Positions 63,905-64,000 of a DNA stretch of 64,000 nt are shown here, piece after piece; position 1 is the stretch's first letter; every line of letters begins with the position of its first letter. The translations under genes were made by a program, and so were the position numbers. Under the pieces are notes generated by a model, which worked only from the letters and a program-made list of their open reading frames with translations, was not told the DNA's origin and did no database searches. Origin of the DNA: Nemertoderma westbladi (taxonomy: Eukaryota; Xenacoelomorpha; Nemertodermatida; Nemertodermatidae); contig JAUCBJ010001555.1 of NCBI GenBank assembly GCA_032718475.1, positions 26,825 through 90,824 on the forward strand, read 5' to 3'.

Positions 63905-64000
63905 TCAATCCTGATGTCGGAATGATTGATGAGATGGAGTCGGAGGAAGAGTGGATTCGTCCAATTGGTTTACAGTATCATCTGGGATGACGTTTTCCAT

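Larger units (their letters stand above)
60443..64000 (-). mobile_element. CR1-like non-LTR retrotransposon (LINE), nearly full ORF2
   Basis: The endonuclease-RT ORF runs from the window edge to 61064. The 3' region continues to a (CTAAA)4 run (60444-60467) that I take as the 3' tail. The 5' end is outside the window. Confidence 0.85.

Overview
This is a repeat-rich window from an animal nuclear genome, most likely an invertebrate. Three things point there: two BEL/Pao retrotransposons (a superfamily known from metazoans), a Fer3-type neural bHLH gene, and a spliced gene with WD40 repeats and an APAF-1-like winged helix. No species can be named from the sequence. There is no bacterial-style gene organisation. 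Most of the DNA is mobile elements and minisatellites, and only two loci look like ordinary host genes.

Layout. 1-5972 holds a minus-strand STAND-type gene. A WD40 exon (5972-5120) joins in phase to a winged-helix exon (489-1, running off the window) across a 4.6 kb intron filled with minisatellites, a MITE and two fold-back elements. 6807-24014 is a complete 17.2 kb BEL/Pao element on the minus strand, with 538 bp LTRs differing at one visible base and a 5 bp ATTAT target duplication. It carries a coiled-coil Gag, protease, RT, RNase H, integrase, a 0.85 kb satellite and an extra third reading frame. That third frame carries a DEDD-exonuclease-like domain and three CCHC zinc knuckles, and is split by a nested 2.7 kb Gypsy (CsRn1-like) element with identical 156 bp LTRs and a TGTG target duplication. 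24015-31000 contains palindromes, a 2.6 kb 42-bp minisatellite, a decayed Gypsy-type gag and a 26-bp minisatellite. 31000-43800 is mostly non-coding, AT-rich DNA around a single-exon Fer3-like bHLH gene (36590-35811), with at least three small DNA elements whose boundaries I could define by target duplications.

43816-51000 contains a 5'-truncated LINE and a 1.78 kb hAT-type element with a perfect 8 bp duplication. 51008-59428 is a second BEL/Pao element (minus strand) whose polyprotein frame is interrupted by one TAG. No LTRs were found for it, but a 17-bp near-palindrome recurs six times across it and its 3' flank. 60443-64000 is a CR1-like LINE, also on the minus strand.

The most unusual feature is the third ORF of the first BEL/Pao element: an exonuclease-like plus zinc-knuckle protein in the position where an env-like gene would be expected. 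Next come the inverted WD40-then-winged-helix order of the STAND gene and the frame-independent 17-bp palindrome family in the second BEL element. All domain calls are motif readings by eye; no database search was run.
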